NCBI GenBank assembly: GCA_037013495.1 | Contig: CM072810.1 | Coordinates: 73,268,449 to 73,332,448, forward strand | Reading direction: 5' to 3' | DNA from: Hippophae tibetana | Taxonomy: Eukaryota > Streptophyta > Magnoliopsida > Rosales > Elaeagnaceae | Length of the DNA: 64,000 bases | Part shown: positions 37,655 to 49,684 of the stretch, piece by piece | How positions within the stretch are numbered: position 1 is the first letter of the stretch | Layout of the letters: the number at the start of each line of letters is the position of its first letter | Notes under the pieces: generated by a model | The model's database searches: none | What the model was told of the DNA's origin: nothing | What the model saw: only the letters and a program-made list of their open reading frames with translations | Translations under genes and position numbers: made by a program

Positions 37655-38573
37655 GAATTCCACCATAAGGGCGATGGAGTTACTAACCAAGAGTGTGTTT
37701 AAAAAACTTCTAAAGTTCTCAATATCTAACAATTATTCTGAAGATCATACAAATATTCTCATGATCCTTCACAAGGGATAGATTTGGAAAATCAAATGGA
37801 AATATTAATGTTGGAAGCAATTACTTTTGTTTTATTTAATTATGGGCCACTTATGTTTTGCGATTTTGTTTCTACTGAATTGTTGAATTTAATTTGTCTT
37901 ATTTATAATAAGTATTTTTATGCCTTAATTATTTACGGATTGATTAAGCACATTTCACAACTAAATATCTCCACTAAGGCTACATTGTGTCTTGGGTTTT
38001 GTTACTTATATAAGAAAACAACAACCTTTTGTTGGAAGAAGAACTATTGCAATTAATGAAAATATTTTTTAACAATCGTTGTGCTATTCTTCCAAGGGGT
38101 CTTGATGGAATGCCTGGATTCGAAACATCGAAGGGAGAGATCATTATTTTTTGTTGTCAAAAGGTTGTGGTTTTTGAGACTTATTCATGTTGTTTTCGTT
38201 TGTGGATTTAATTTCGTACTTCTTTTTTAAATCTCCGTCTCTTAGGCTTGATCTTTATTTCTTAGCTCAATTAATCTTTGTTCTTCATAAAAAAAATGGT
38301 AACGAAAAGAAGATGGTTTCTACTGTTTAGAGTATTAAAAAAAGAACATTTGATAAATTAGAGTTTTAATTTTACACGGCCATTACTTTTGACTCGGGTG
38401 ACGAAACTTGCAATATAATAAATCAAATGGAAGCTTATAAAGATTCCTATAATCAGAGCAGGGATTACTAAGAATATTATCTTTTGAAACCAAATTACAC
38501 CGTTTACATCACCTACCGAGAGTTTAAAAGTTTCGTCGCAGCTATTCCGTTTTTGTTTTGCTTTCAGTTTTTT
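37655..38573 (+). repeat. Monomer 42 (919, G2)
   Basis: Anchor GAATTCCACC (gains an EcoRI site). TACATTGTGTCTTGG. The tail AAAATGGTAACGAAAAG is shared with monomer 67. Confidence 0.95.
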
Positions 38574-39491
38574 GAATGCCACCATAAGGGCGATGGAGTT
38601 ACTAACCAAGAGTGTGTTTAAAAAAATTCTAAATTTCTCAATATCCAACAATTATTCTCAAGATCATACAAATATTCTCATGATCCTTCACAAGGGATAG
38701 ATTTCGAATATCAAATGGAAGGATTAATGTTGGAAGCAATTATTTTTGTTTTATTTAATTATGGGCCTCTTATGTTTTGCGATAGTGTTTCTACTGAATT
38801 GTCGAATTTAATTTGTCTTATTTATAATAAGTATTTTTATGCCTTAATTATTTACGGATTGATTAAGCACATTTCACAACTAAATATCTCCACTAAGGCT
38901 ACATTTCGTCTAGGGTTTTGTTTCTTATATAAGAAAACAACAACCTTTTGTTGGAAGAAGAACTAGTGCAATTAATGAAAATATTTTTTAACAATCGTTG
39001 TGCTTTTCTTCCAAGGGTTCTTGATGGAATGCCTAGATTCGTCACATCAAAGGGAGTGATCATTATTTTTTGGTGTCAAAAGGTAGGGGTTTTAGGAACT
39101 TATTGATGTTGTTTTTGTCTTTGGATTTAATTTCATAGTTCTTTTTTAAATCTCAGTATCTTAGTCTTGATCTTTATTTCTAAGCTCAATAAATCTTTGT
39201 TCGTCATAAAAAAATGTAGGAAAAAGAAGATGGGTTCTACTGTTTACAGTATTAAAAAAAGAACATTTGATAAATTAGAGTTTTAATTTTACACGGCCAT
39301 TACTTTTGACTCCGGTGTCGAAACTTGCAATATAATAAATCAAATCGAACCTTATAAAGATTCCTATAATCAGAGCAGGGATTACTAAGAATATTATCTT
39401 TTGAAACGAAATTACACCGTTTACATCACCTACCGAGAGTTTTAATGTTTCGTCGCAGCTATTCCGTTTTTTTTTTTGCTTTCATTTTTTT
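38574..39491 (+). repeat. Monomer 43 (918, P)
   Basis: CTTTCAGTTTTTTG before the anchor, TACATTTCGTC, TAGATTCGTCACATC. Tail ATCGAACCTT loses the HindIII site. Confidence 0.95.
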
Positions 39492-40411
39492 GAATGCCAC
39501 CATAAGGGCGATGGAGTTACTAACCAAGAGTGTGTTTAAAGAAAATTCTAATGTTCTCAATATCCAACAATTATTCTCAAGATCATACAAATATTCTCAT
39601 GATCCTTCACAAGGAATATATTTGGAATATCAAATGGAAGGATTAATGTTGGAAGCAATTATTTTTGTTTTATTTAATTATGGGCCTCTTATGTTTTGCG
39701 ATAGTGTTTCTACTGAATTGTGGAATTTAATTTGTCTTATTTATAATAAGTATTTTTATGCCTTACTTATTTACGGATTGATTAAGTACATTTCACAACT
39801 AAATATCTCCACTAAGTCTACATTGCGTCTAGGGTTTTGTTTCTTATATAAGAAAACAAGAACCTTTTGTTGGATGAAGAACTAGTACAATTAATGAAAA
39901 TATTTTTTAACAATCGTTGTACTATTCTTCCAAAGGTTCTTGATGGAATGCCTTGATTCGAAACACCAAAGGGAGTGATCATCATTTTTTGTTGTCAAAA
40001 GGTTGGGGTTTTTGAGACTTATTCATGTTGTTTTCGTCTGTGGATTTAATTTCGTAGTTCTTTTTTAAATCTCCGTCTCTTAGGCTTGATCTTTATTTCT
40101 TAGCTCTATCAATCTTTATTCTTCATAAAAAAAATTGTAAAGAAAAGAAGATGGTTTCTACTGTTTAAAGTATTAAAAAAAGAACATTTGATAAATTAGA
40201 GTTTTAATTTTACACGGCCATTACTTTTGACTCGGGTGACGAAACTTGCAATATAATAAATCAAATGGAAGCTTATAAAGATTCCTATAATCAGAGCAGG
40301 GATTACTAAGAATATTATCTTTTGAAACCAAATTACACCGTTTACATCACCTACCGAGAGTTTAAAAGTTTCGTCGCAGCTATTCCGTTTTTGTTTTGCT
40401 TTCAGTTTTTT
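39492..40411 (+). repeat. Monomer 44 (920, Q)
   Basis: T2-like first part with GCGATAGTG, then monomer-17-like from TGTGGAATT onward. Tail GGGTGACGAAAC and AAATGGAAGC. Confidence 0.95.
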
Positions 40412-41329
40412 GAATGCCACCATAAGGGCGATGGAGTTACTAACCAAGAGTGTGTTTAAAAAAATTCTAAATTTCTCAATATCCAACAATTATTCTCAAG
40501 ATCATACAAATATTCTCATGATCCTTCACAAGGGATAGATTTCGAATATCAAATGGAAGGATTAATGTTGGAAGCAATTATTTTTGTTTTATTTAATTAT
40601 GGGCCTCTTATGTTTTGCGATAGTGTTTCTACTGAATTGTCGAATTTAATTTGTCTTATTTATAATAAGTATTTTTATGCCTTAATTATTTACGGATTGA
40701 TTAAGCACATTTCACAACTAAATATCTCCACTAAGGCTACATTTCGTCTAGGGTTTTGTTTCTTATATAAGAAAACAACAACCTTTTGTTGGAAGAAGAA
40801 CTAGTGCAATTAATGAAAATATTTTTTAACAATCGTTGTGCTTTTCTTCCAAGGGTTCTTGATGGAATGCCTAGATTCGTCACATCAAAGGGAGTGATCA
40901 TTATTTTTTGGTGTCAAAAGGTAGGGGTTTTAGGAACTTATTGATGTTGTTTTTGTCTTTGGATTTAATTTCATAGTTCTTTTTTAAATCTCAGTATCTT
41001 AGTCTTGATCTTTATTTCTAAGCTCAATAAATCTTTGTTCGTCATAAAAAAATGTAGGAAAAAGAAGATGGGTTCTACTGTTTACAGTATTAAAAAAAGA
41101 ACATTTGATAAATTAGAGTTTTAATTTTACACGGCCATTACTTTTGACTCCGGTGTCGAAACTTGCAATATAATAAATCAAATCGAACCTTATAAAGATT
41201 CCTATAATCAGAGCAGGGATTACTAAGAATATTATCTTTTGAAACGAAATTACACCGTTTACATCACCTACCGAGAGTTTTAATGTTTCGTCGCAGCTAT
41301 TCCGTTTTTTTTTTTGCTTTCATTTTTTT
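40412..41329 (+). repeat. Monomer 45 (918, P)
   Basis: Copy of monomer 43 at 1,838 bases; every mark checked agrees. Confidence 0.95.
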
Positions 41330-42250
41330 GAATGCCACCATAAGGGCGATGGAGTTACTAACCAAGAGTGTGTTTAAAGAAAATTCTAATGTTCTCAATA
41401 TCCAACAATTATTCTCAAGATCATACAAATATTCTCATGATCCTTCACAAGGAATATATTTGGAATATCAAATGGAAGGATTAATGTTGGAAGCAATTAT
41501 TTTTGATTTATTTAATTATGGGCCTCTTATGTTTTGCGATAGTGTTTCTACTGAATTGTGGAATTTAATTTGTCTTATTTATAATAAGTATTTTTATGCC
41601 TTACTTATTTACGGATTGATTAAGTACATTTCACAACTAAATATCTCCACTAAGTCTACATTGCGTCTAGGGTTTTGTTTCTTATATAAGAAAACAAGAA
41701 CCTTTTGTTGGATGAAGAACTAGTACAATTAATGAAAATATTTTTTAACAATCGTTGTACTATTCTTCCAAAGGTTCTTGATGGAATGCCTTGATTCGAA
41801 ACACCAAAGGGAGTGATCATCATTTTTTGTTGTCAAAAGGTTGGGGTTTTTGAGACTTATTCATGTTGTTTTCGTCTGTGGATTTAATTTCGTAGTTCTT
41901 TTTTAAATCTCCGTCTCTTAGGCTTGATCTTTATTTCTTAGCTCTATCAATCTTTATTCTTCATAAAAAAAATTGTAAAGAGAAGAAGATGGTTTCTACT
42001 GTTTAAAGTATTAAAAAAAGAACATTTGATAAATTAGAGTTTTAATTTTACACGGCCATTACTTTTGACTCGGGTGACGAAACTTGCAATATAATAAATC
42101 AAATCGAAGCTTATAAAGATTCCTATAATCAGAGCAGGGATTACTAAGAATATTATCTTTTGAAACGAAATTACACCGTTTACATCACCTACCGAGAGTT
42201 TTAATGTTTCGTCGCAGCTATTCCGTTTTTTTTTTTGCTTTCATTTTTTT
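41330..42250 (+). repeat. Monomer 46 (921, Q1)
   Basis: ATTTTTGATTTATTT and GTAAAGAGAAGAAG. Confidence 0.95.
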
Positions 42251-43170
42251 GAATGCCACCATAAGGGCGATGGAGTTACTAACCAAGAGTGTGTTTAAAG
42301 AAAATTCTAATGTTCTCAATATCCAACAATTATTCTCAAGATCATACAAATATTCTCATGATCCTTCACAAGGAATATATTTGGAATATCAAATGGAAGG
42401 ATTAATGTTGGAAGCAATTATTTTTGTTTTATTTAATTATGGGCCTCTTATGTTTTGCGATAGTGTTTCTACTGAATTGTGGAATTTAATTTGTCTTATT
42501 TATAATAAGTATTTTTATGCCTTACTTATTTACGGATTGATTAAGTACATTTCACAACTAAATATCTCCACTAAGTCTACATTGCGTCTAGGGTTTTGTT
42601 TCTTATATAAGAAAACAAGAACCTTTTGTTGGATGAAGAACTAGTACAATTAATGAAAATATTTTTTAACAATCGTTGTACTATTCTTCCAAAGGTTCTT
42701 GATGGAATGCCTTGATTCGAAACACCAAAGGGAGTGATCATCATTTTTTGTTGTCAAAAGGTTGGGGTTTTTGAGACTTATTCATGTTGTTTTCGTCTGT
42801 GGATTTAATTTCGTAGTTCTTTTTTAAATCTCCGTCTCTTAGGCTTGATCTTTATTTCTTAGCTCTATCAATCTTTATTCTTCATAAAAAAAATTGTAAA
42901 GAAAAGAAGATGGTTTCTACTGTTTAAAGTATTAAAAAAAGAACATTTGATAAATTAGAGTTTTAATTTTACACGGCCATTACTTTTGACTCGGGTGACG
43001 AAACTTGCAATATAATAAATCAAATCGAAGCTTATAAAGATTCCTATAATCAGAGCAGGGATTACTAAGAATATTATCTTTTGAAACCAAATTACAACGT
43101 TTACATGAACTACCGAGAGTTTAAAAGTTTCGTCGCACCTATTCCGTTTTTCTGTTGCTTTCATTTTTTT
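42251..43170 (+). repeat. Monomer 47 (920, Q2)
   Basis: ATTTTTGTTTTATTT, GTAAAGAAAAGAAG, and ACAACGTTTACATGAAC leading into R. Confidence 0.95.
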
Positions 43171-44088
43171 GAATGCCACCATAAGGGCGATGGAGTTACT
43201 AACCAAGAGTGTGTTTAAAAAAATTCTAAATTTCTCAATATCCAACAATTATTCTCAAGATCATACAAATATTCTCATGATCCTTCACAAGGGATAGATT
43301 TGGAATATCAAATGGAAGGATTAATGTTGGAAGCAATTATTTTTGTTTTATTTAATTATGGGCCTCTTATGTTTTGCGATTTTGTTTCTACTGAATTGTC
43401 GAATTTAATTTGTCTTATTTATAAAAAGTATTTTTATGCCTTAATTATTTACGGATTGATTAAGCACATTTAACAACTAAATATCACCACTAAGGCTACA
43501 TTGCGTCTAGGGTTTTGTTACTTATATAAGAAAACAACAACCTTTTATTGGAAGAAGAACTAGTGCAATTAATGAAAATATTTTTTAACAATCGTTGTGC
43601 TTTTCTTCCAAGGGTTCTTGATGGAATGCCTAGATTCGTCACATCAAAGGGAGTGATCATTATTTTTTGGTGTCAAAAGGTAGGGGTTTTAGGAACTTAT
43701 TGATGTTGTTTTTGTCTTTGGATTTAATTTCATAGTTCTTTTTTAAATCCCAGCATCTTAGTCTTGATCTTTATTTCTAAGCTCAATAAATCTTTGTTCG
43801 TCATAAAAAAATGTAGGAAAAAGAAGATGGGTTCTACTGTTTACAGTATTAAAAAAAGAACATTTGATAAATTAGAGTTTTAATTTTACACGGCCATTAC
43901 TTTTGACTCCGGTGTCGAAACTTGCAATATAATAAATCAAATCGAACCTTATAAAGATTCCTATAATCAGAGCAGGGATTACTAAGAATATTATCTTTTG
44001 AAACGAAATTACACCGTTTACATCACCTACCGAGAGTTTTAATGTTTCGTCGCAGCTATTCCGTTTTTTTTTTTGCTTTCATTTTTTT
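43171..44088 (+). repeat. Monomer 48 (918, R)
   Basis: ATAAAAAGTATTTTT, CATTTAACAAC, CTTTTATTGG, AATCCCAGCATC; tail ATCGAACC. Confidence 0.95.
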
Positions 44089-45009
44089 GAATGCCACCAT
44101 AAGGGCGATGGAGTTACTAACCAAGAGTGTGTTTAAAGAAAATTCTAATGTTCTCAATATCCAACAATTATTCTCAAGATCATACAAATATTCTCATGAT
44201 CCTTCACAAGGAATATATTTGGAATATCAAATGGAAGGATTAATGTTGGAAGCAATTATTTTTGATTTATTTAATTATGGGCCTCTTATGTTTTGCGATA
44301 GTGTTTCTACTGAATTGTGGAATTTAATTTGTCTTATTTATAATAAGTATTTTTATGCCTTACTTATTTACGGATTGATTAAGTACATTTCACAACTAAA
44401 TATCTCCACTAAGTCTACATTGCGTCTAGGGTTTTGTTTCTTATATAAGAAAACAAGAACCTTTTGTTGGATGAAGAACTAGTACAATTAATGAAAATAT
44501 TTTTTAACAATCGTTGTACTATTCTTCCAAAGGTTCTTGATGGAATGCCTTGATTCGAAACACCAAAGGGAGTGATCATCATTTTTTGTTGTCAAAAGGT
44601 TGGGGTTTTTGAGACTTATTCATGTTGTTTTCGTCTGTGGATTTAATTTCGTAGTTCTTTTTTAAATCTCCGTCTCTTAGGCTTGATCTTTATTTCTTAG
44701 CTCTATCAATCTTTATTCTTCATAAAAAAAATTGTAAAGAGAAGAAGATGGTTTCTACTGTTTAAAGTATTAAAAAAAGAACATTTGATAAATTAGAGTT
44801 TTAATTTTACACGGCCATTACTTTTGACTCGGGTGACGAAACTTGCAATATAATAAATCAAATCGAAGCTTATAAAGATTCCTATAATCAGAGCAGGGAT
44901 TACTAAGAATATTATCTTTTGAAACGAAATTACACCGTTTACATCACCTACCGAGAGTTTTAATGTTTCGTCGCAGCTATTCCGTTTTTTTTTTTGCTTT
45001 CATTTTTTT
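44089..45009 (+). repeat. Monomer 49 (921, Q1)
   Basis: Copy of monomer 46 at 2,759 bases. Confidence 0.95.
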
Positions 45010-45929
45010 GAATGCCACCATAAGGGCGATGGAGTTACTAACCAAGAGTGTGTTTAAAGAAAATTCTAATGTTCTCAATATCCAACAATTATTCTCAAGA
45101 TCATACAAATATTCTCATGATCCTTCACAAGGAATATATTTGGAATATCAAATGGAAGGATTAATGTTGGAAGCAATTATTTTTGTTTTATTTAATTATG
45201 GGCCTCTTATGTTTTGCGATAGTGTTTCTACTGAATTGTGGAATTTAATTTGTCTTATTTATAATAAGTATTTTTATGCCTTACTTATTTACGGATTGAT
45301 TAAGTACATTTCACAACTAAATATCTCCACTAAGTCTACATTGCGTCTAGGGTTTTGTTTCTTATATAAGAAAACAAGAACCTTTTGTTGGATGAAGAAC
45401 TAGTACAATTAATGAAAATATTTTTTAACAATCGTTGTACTATTCTTCCAAAGGTTCTTGATGGAATGCCTTGATTCGAAACACCAAAGGGAGTGATCAT
45501 CATTTTTTGTTGTCAAAAGGTTGGGGTTTTTGAGACTTATTCATGTTGTTTTCGTCTGTGGATTTAATTTCGTAGTTCTTTTTTAAATCTCCGTCTCTTA
45601 GGCTTGATCTTTATTTCTTAGCTCTATCAATCTTTATTCTTCATAAAAAAAATTGTAAAGAAAAGAAGATGGTTTCTACTGTTTAAAGTATTAAAAAAAG
45701 AACATTTGATAAATTAGAGTTTTAATTTTACACGGCCATTACTTTTGACTCGGGTGACGAAACTTGCAATATAATAAATCAAATCGAAGCTTATAAAGAT
45801 TCCTATAATCAGAGCAGGGATTACTAAGAATATTATCTTTTGAAACCAAATTACAACGTTTACATGAACTACCGAGAGTTTAAAAGTTTCGTCGCACCTA
45901 TTCCGTTTTTCTGTTGCTTTCATTTTTTT
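45010..45929 (+). repeat. Monomer 50 (920, Q2)
   Basis: Copy of monomer 47 at 2,759 bases. Confidence 0.95.
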
Positions 45930-46847
45930 GAATGCCACCATAAGGGCGATGGAGTTACTAACCAAGAGTGTGTTTAAAAAAATTCTAAATTTCTCAATAT
46001 CCAACAATTATTCTCAAGATCATACAAATATTCTCATGATCCTTCACAAGGGATAGATTTGGAATATCAAATGGAAGGATTAATGTTGGAAGCAATTATT
46101 TTTGTTTTATTTAATTATGGGCCTCTTATGTTTTGCGATTTTGTTTCTACTGAATTGTCGAATTTAATTTGTCTTATTTATAAAAAGTATTTTTATGCCT
46201 TAATTATTTACGGATTGATTAAGCACATTTAACAACTAAATATCACCACTAAGGCTACATTGCGTCTAGGGTTTTGTTACTTATATAAGAAAACAACAAC
46301 CTTTTATTGGAAGAAGAACTAGTGCAATTAATGAAAATATTTTTTAACAATCGTTGTGCTTTTCTTCCAAGGGTTCTTGATGGAATGCCTAGATTCGTCA
46401 CATCAAAGGGAGTGATCATTATTTTTTGGTGTCAAAAGGTAGGGGTTTTAGGAACTTATTGATGTTGTTTTTGTCTTTGGATTTAATTTCATAGTTCTTT
46501 TTTAAATCCCAGCATCTTAGTCTTGATCTTTATTTCTAAGCTCAATAAATCTTTGTTCGTCATAAAAAAATGTAGGAAAAAGAAGATGGGTTCTACTGTT
46601 TACAGTATTAAAAAAAGAACATTTGATAAATTAGAGTTTTAATTTTACACGGCCATTACTTTTGACTCCGGTGTCGAAACTTGCAATATAATAAATCAAA
46701 TCGAAGCTTATAAAGATTCCTATAATCAGAGCAGGGATTACTAAGAATATTATCTTTTGAAACGAAATTACACCGTTTACATCACCTACCGAGAGTTTTA
46801 ATGTTTCGTCGCAGCTATTCCGTTTTTTTTTTTGCTTTCATTTTTTT
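45930..46847 (+). repeat. Monomer 51 (918, R)
   Basis: Copy of monomer 48, but with ATCGAAGC (HindIII site kept) in the tail. Confidence 0.95.
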
Positions 46848-47767
46848 GAATGCCACCATAAGGGCGATGGAGTTACTAACCAAGAGTGTGTTTAAAGAAA
46901 ATTCTAATGTTCTCAATATCCAACAATTATTCTCAAGATCATACAAATATTCTCATGATCCTTCACAAGGAATATATTTGGAATATCAAATGGAAGGATT
47001 AATGTTGGAAGCAATTATTTTTGTTTTATTTAATTATGGGCCTCTTATGTTTTGCGATAGTGTTTCTACTGAATTGTGGAATTTAATTTGTCTTATTTAT
47101 AATAAGTATTTTTATGCCTTACTTATTTACGGATTGATTAAGTACATTTCACAACTAAATATCTCCACTAAGTCTACATTGCGTCTAGGGTTTTGTTTCT
47201 TATATAAGAAAACAAGAACCTTTTGTTGGATGAAGAACTAGTACAATTAATGAAAATATTTTTTAACAATCGTTGTACTATTCTTCCAAAGGTTCTTGAT
47301 GGAATGCCTTGATTCGAAACACCAAAGGGAGTGATCATCATTTTTTGTTGTCAAAAGGTTGGGGTTTTTGAGACTTATTCATGTTGTTTTCGTCTGTGGA
47401 TTTAATTTCGTATTTCTTTTTTAAATCTCCGTCTCTTAGGCTTGATCTTTATTTCTTAGCTCTATCAATCTTTATTCTTCATAAAAAAAATTGTAAAGAA
47501 AAGAAGATGGTTTCTACTGTTTAAAGTATTAAAAAAAGAACATTTGATAAATTAGAGTTTTAATTTTACACGGCCATTACTTTTGACTCGGGTGACGAAA
47601 CTTGCAATATAATAAATCAAATCGAAGCTTATAAAGATTCCTATAATCAGAGCAGGGATTACTAAGAATATTATCTTTTGAAACCAAATTACAACGTTTA
47701 CATGAACTACCGAGAGTTTAAAAGTTTCGTCGCACCTATTCCGTTTTTCTGTTGCTTTCATTTTTTT
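46848..47767 (+). repeat. Monomer 52 (920, Q2)
   Basis: Q2 with private CGTATTTCTTTT. Confidence 0.95.
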
Positions 47768-48686
47768 GAATGCCACCATAAGGGCGATGGAGTTACTAAC
47801 CAAGAGTGTGTTTAAAAAAATTCTAAATTTCTCAATATCCAACAATTATTCTCAAGATCATACAAATATTCTCATGATCCTTCACAAGGGATAGATTTGG
47901 AATATCAAATGGAAGGATTAATGTTGGAAGCAATTATTTTTGTTTTATTTAATTATGGGCCTCTTATGTTTTGCGATTTTGTTTCTACTGAATTGTCGAA
48001 TTTAATTTGTCTTATTTATAAAAAGTATTTTTATGCCTTAATTATTTACGGATTGATTAAGCACATTTAACAACTAAATATCACCACTAAGGCTACATTG
48101 CGTCTAGGGTTTTGTTACTTATATAAGAAAACAACAACCTTTTATTGGAAGAAGAACTAGTGCAATTAATGAAAATATTTTTTAACAATCGTTGTGCTTT
48201 TCTTCCAAGGGTTCTTGATGGAATGCCTAGATTCGTCACATCAAAGGGAGTGATCATTATTTTTTGGTGTCAAAAGGTAGGGGTTTTAGGAACTTATTGA
48301 TGTTGTTTTTGTCTTTGGATTTAATTTCATAGTTCTTTTTTAAATCCCAGCATCTTAGTCTTGATCTTTATTTCTAAGCTCAATAAATCTTTGTTCGTCA
48401 TAAAAAAATGTAGGAAAAAGAAGATGGGTTCTACTGTTTACAGTATTAAAAAAAGAACATTTGATAAATTAGAGTTTTAATTTTACACGGCCATTACTTT
48501 TGACTCCGGTGTCGAAACTTGCAATATAATAAATCAAATCGAAGCTTATAAAGATTCCTATAATCAGAGCAGGGATTACTAAGAATATTATCTTTTGAAA
48601 CGAAATTACACCGTTTACATCACCTACCGAGAGTTTTAATGTTTCGTCGCAGCTATTCCGTTTTTTTTTTTTGCTTTCATTTTTTT
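47768..48686 (+). repeat. Monomer 53 (919, R)
   Basis: R, one base longer through a 12-base T tract at its 3' end. Confidence 0.95.
48661..48672 (+). repeat. Homopolymer T tract, 12 bases (longest example)
   Basis: Precedes the anchor of T and Q monomers. Its length varies from 10 (monomers 61, 64) to 11 (most) to 12 (here), and in A-E monomers it is broken by a G. The extra T here removes the upstream ATG from the long + frame of monomer 54, leaving 131 codons. Confidence 0.9.
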
Positions 48687-49606
48687 GAATGCCACCATAA
48701 GGGCGATGGAGTTACTAACCAAGAGTGTGTTTAAAGAAAATTCTAATGTTCTCAATATCCAACAATTATTCTCAAGATCATACAAATATTCTCATGATCC
48801 TTCACAAGGAATATATTTGGAATATCAAATGGAAGGATTAATGTTGGAAGCAATTATTTTTGTTTTATTTAATTATGGGCCTCTTATGTTTTGCGATAGT
48901 GTTTCTACTGAATTGTGGAATTTAATTTGTCTTATTTATAATAAGTATTTTTATGCCTTACTTATTTACGGATTGTTTAAGTACATTTCACAACTAAATA
49001 TCTCCACTAAGTCTACATTGCGTCTAGGGTTTTGTTTCTTATATAAGAAAACAAGAACCTTTTGTTGGATGAAGAACTAGTACAATTAATGAAAATATTT
49101 TTTAACAATCGTTGTACTATTCTTCCAAAGGTTCTTGATGGAATGCCTTGATTCGAAACACCAAAGGGAGTGATCATCATTTTTTGTTGTCAAAAGGTTG
49201 GGGTTTTTGAGACTTATTCATGTTCTTTTCGTCTGTGGATTTAATTTCGTAGTTCTTTTTTAAATCTCCGTCTCTTAGGCTTGATCTTTATTTCTTAGCT
49301 CTATCAATCTTTATTCTTCATAAAAAAAATTGTAAAGAAAAGAAGATGGTTTCTACTGTTTAAAGTATTAAAAAAAGAACATTTGATAAATTAGAGTTTT
49401 AATTTTACACGGCCATTACTTTTGACTCGGGTGACGAAACTTGCAATATAATAAATCAAATCGAAGCTTATAAAGATTCCTATAATCAGAGCAGGGATTA
49501 CTAAGAATATTATCTTTTGAAACCAAATTACAACGTTTACATGAACTACCGAGAGTTTAAAAGTTTCGTCGCACCTATTCCGTTTTTCTGTTGCTTTCAT
49601 TTTTTT
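48687..49606 (+). repeat. Monomer 54 (920, Q2)
   Basis: Q2 with private GGATTGTTTAAG and TGTTCTTTTCG. Confidence 0.95.
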
Positions 49607-49684
49607 GAATGCCACCATAAGGGCGATGGAGTTACTAACCAAGAGTGTGTTTAAAAAAATTCTAAATTTCTCAATATCCAACAA
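49391..49684 (-). other. Representative antisense open frame (97 codons from TTG, 75 from the first ATG)
   Basis: About half of the monomers keep this - strand frame open. The predicted chain has two strongly hydrophobic stretches (residues about 8-26 and 51-80) around a basic loop (KKMKATEKRNR), and a basic C-terminus. That is the shape of a two-span membrane peptide, but I recognise no family. The 97-codon version starts at TTG, which a eukaryote would rarely use; the first ATG gives about 75 codons. In many A-E monomers the frame is interrupted. No promoter or polyadenylation context is conserved in a way that argues for expression. Confidence 0.3.

Larger units (their letters stand above)
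34900..38573 (+). repeat. Alternating T/G subfamily domain, copy 1 (T1-G1-T2-G2)
   Basis: Monomers 39-42. T monomers are preceded by an uninterrupted 11-base T tract and carry TTTAAAGAAAATTC. G monomers have TTTTTCTTTTGC before the anchor, TTTAAAAAAATTC (AAAAAACTTC in 42), and ATGGAAATATTAATG. With monomer 43 the order T1-G1-T2-G2-P recurs at 57875-62463. Confidence 0.88.
41330..44088 (+). repeat. Trimer Q1-Q2-R, copy 1 (2,759 bases)
   Basis: Monomers 46-48. Q1 is marked by ATTTTTGATTTATTTAAT at about 41499 and by GTAAAGAGAAGAAG in its tail; Q2 lacks both. The same marks recur 2,759 bases later. Confidence 0.9.
44089..46847 (+). repeat. Trimer Q1-Q2-R, copy 2 (2,759 bases)
   Basis: Monomers 49-51, a tandem copy of 41330-44088. 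The R copy ends with ATCGAAGC rather than the ATCGAACC of the first R, one of the few differences seen. Confidence 0.9.
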
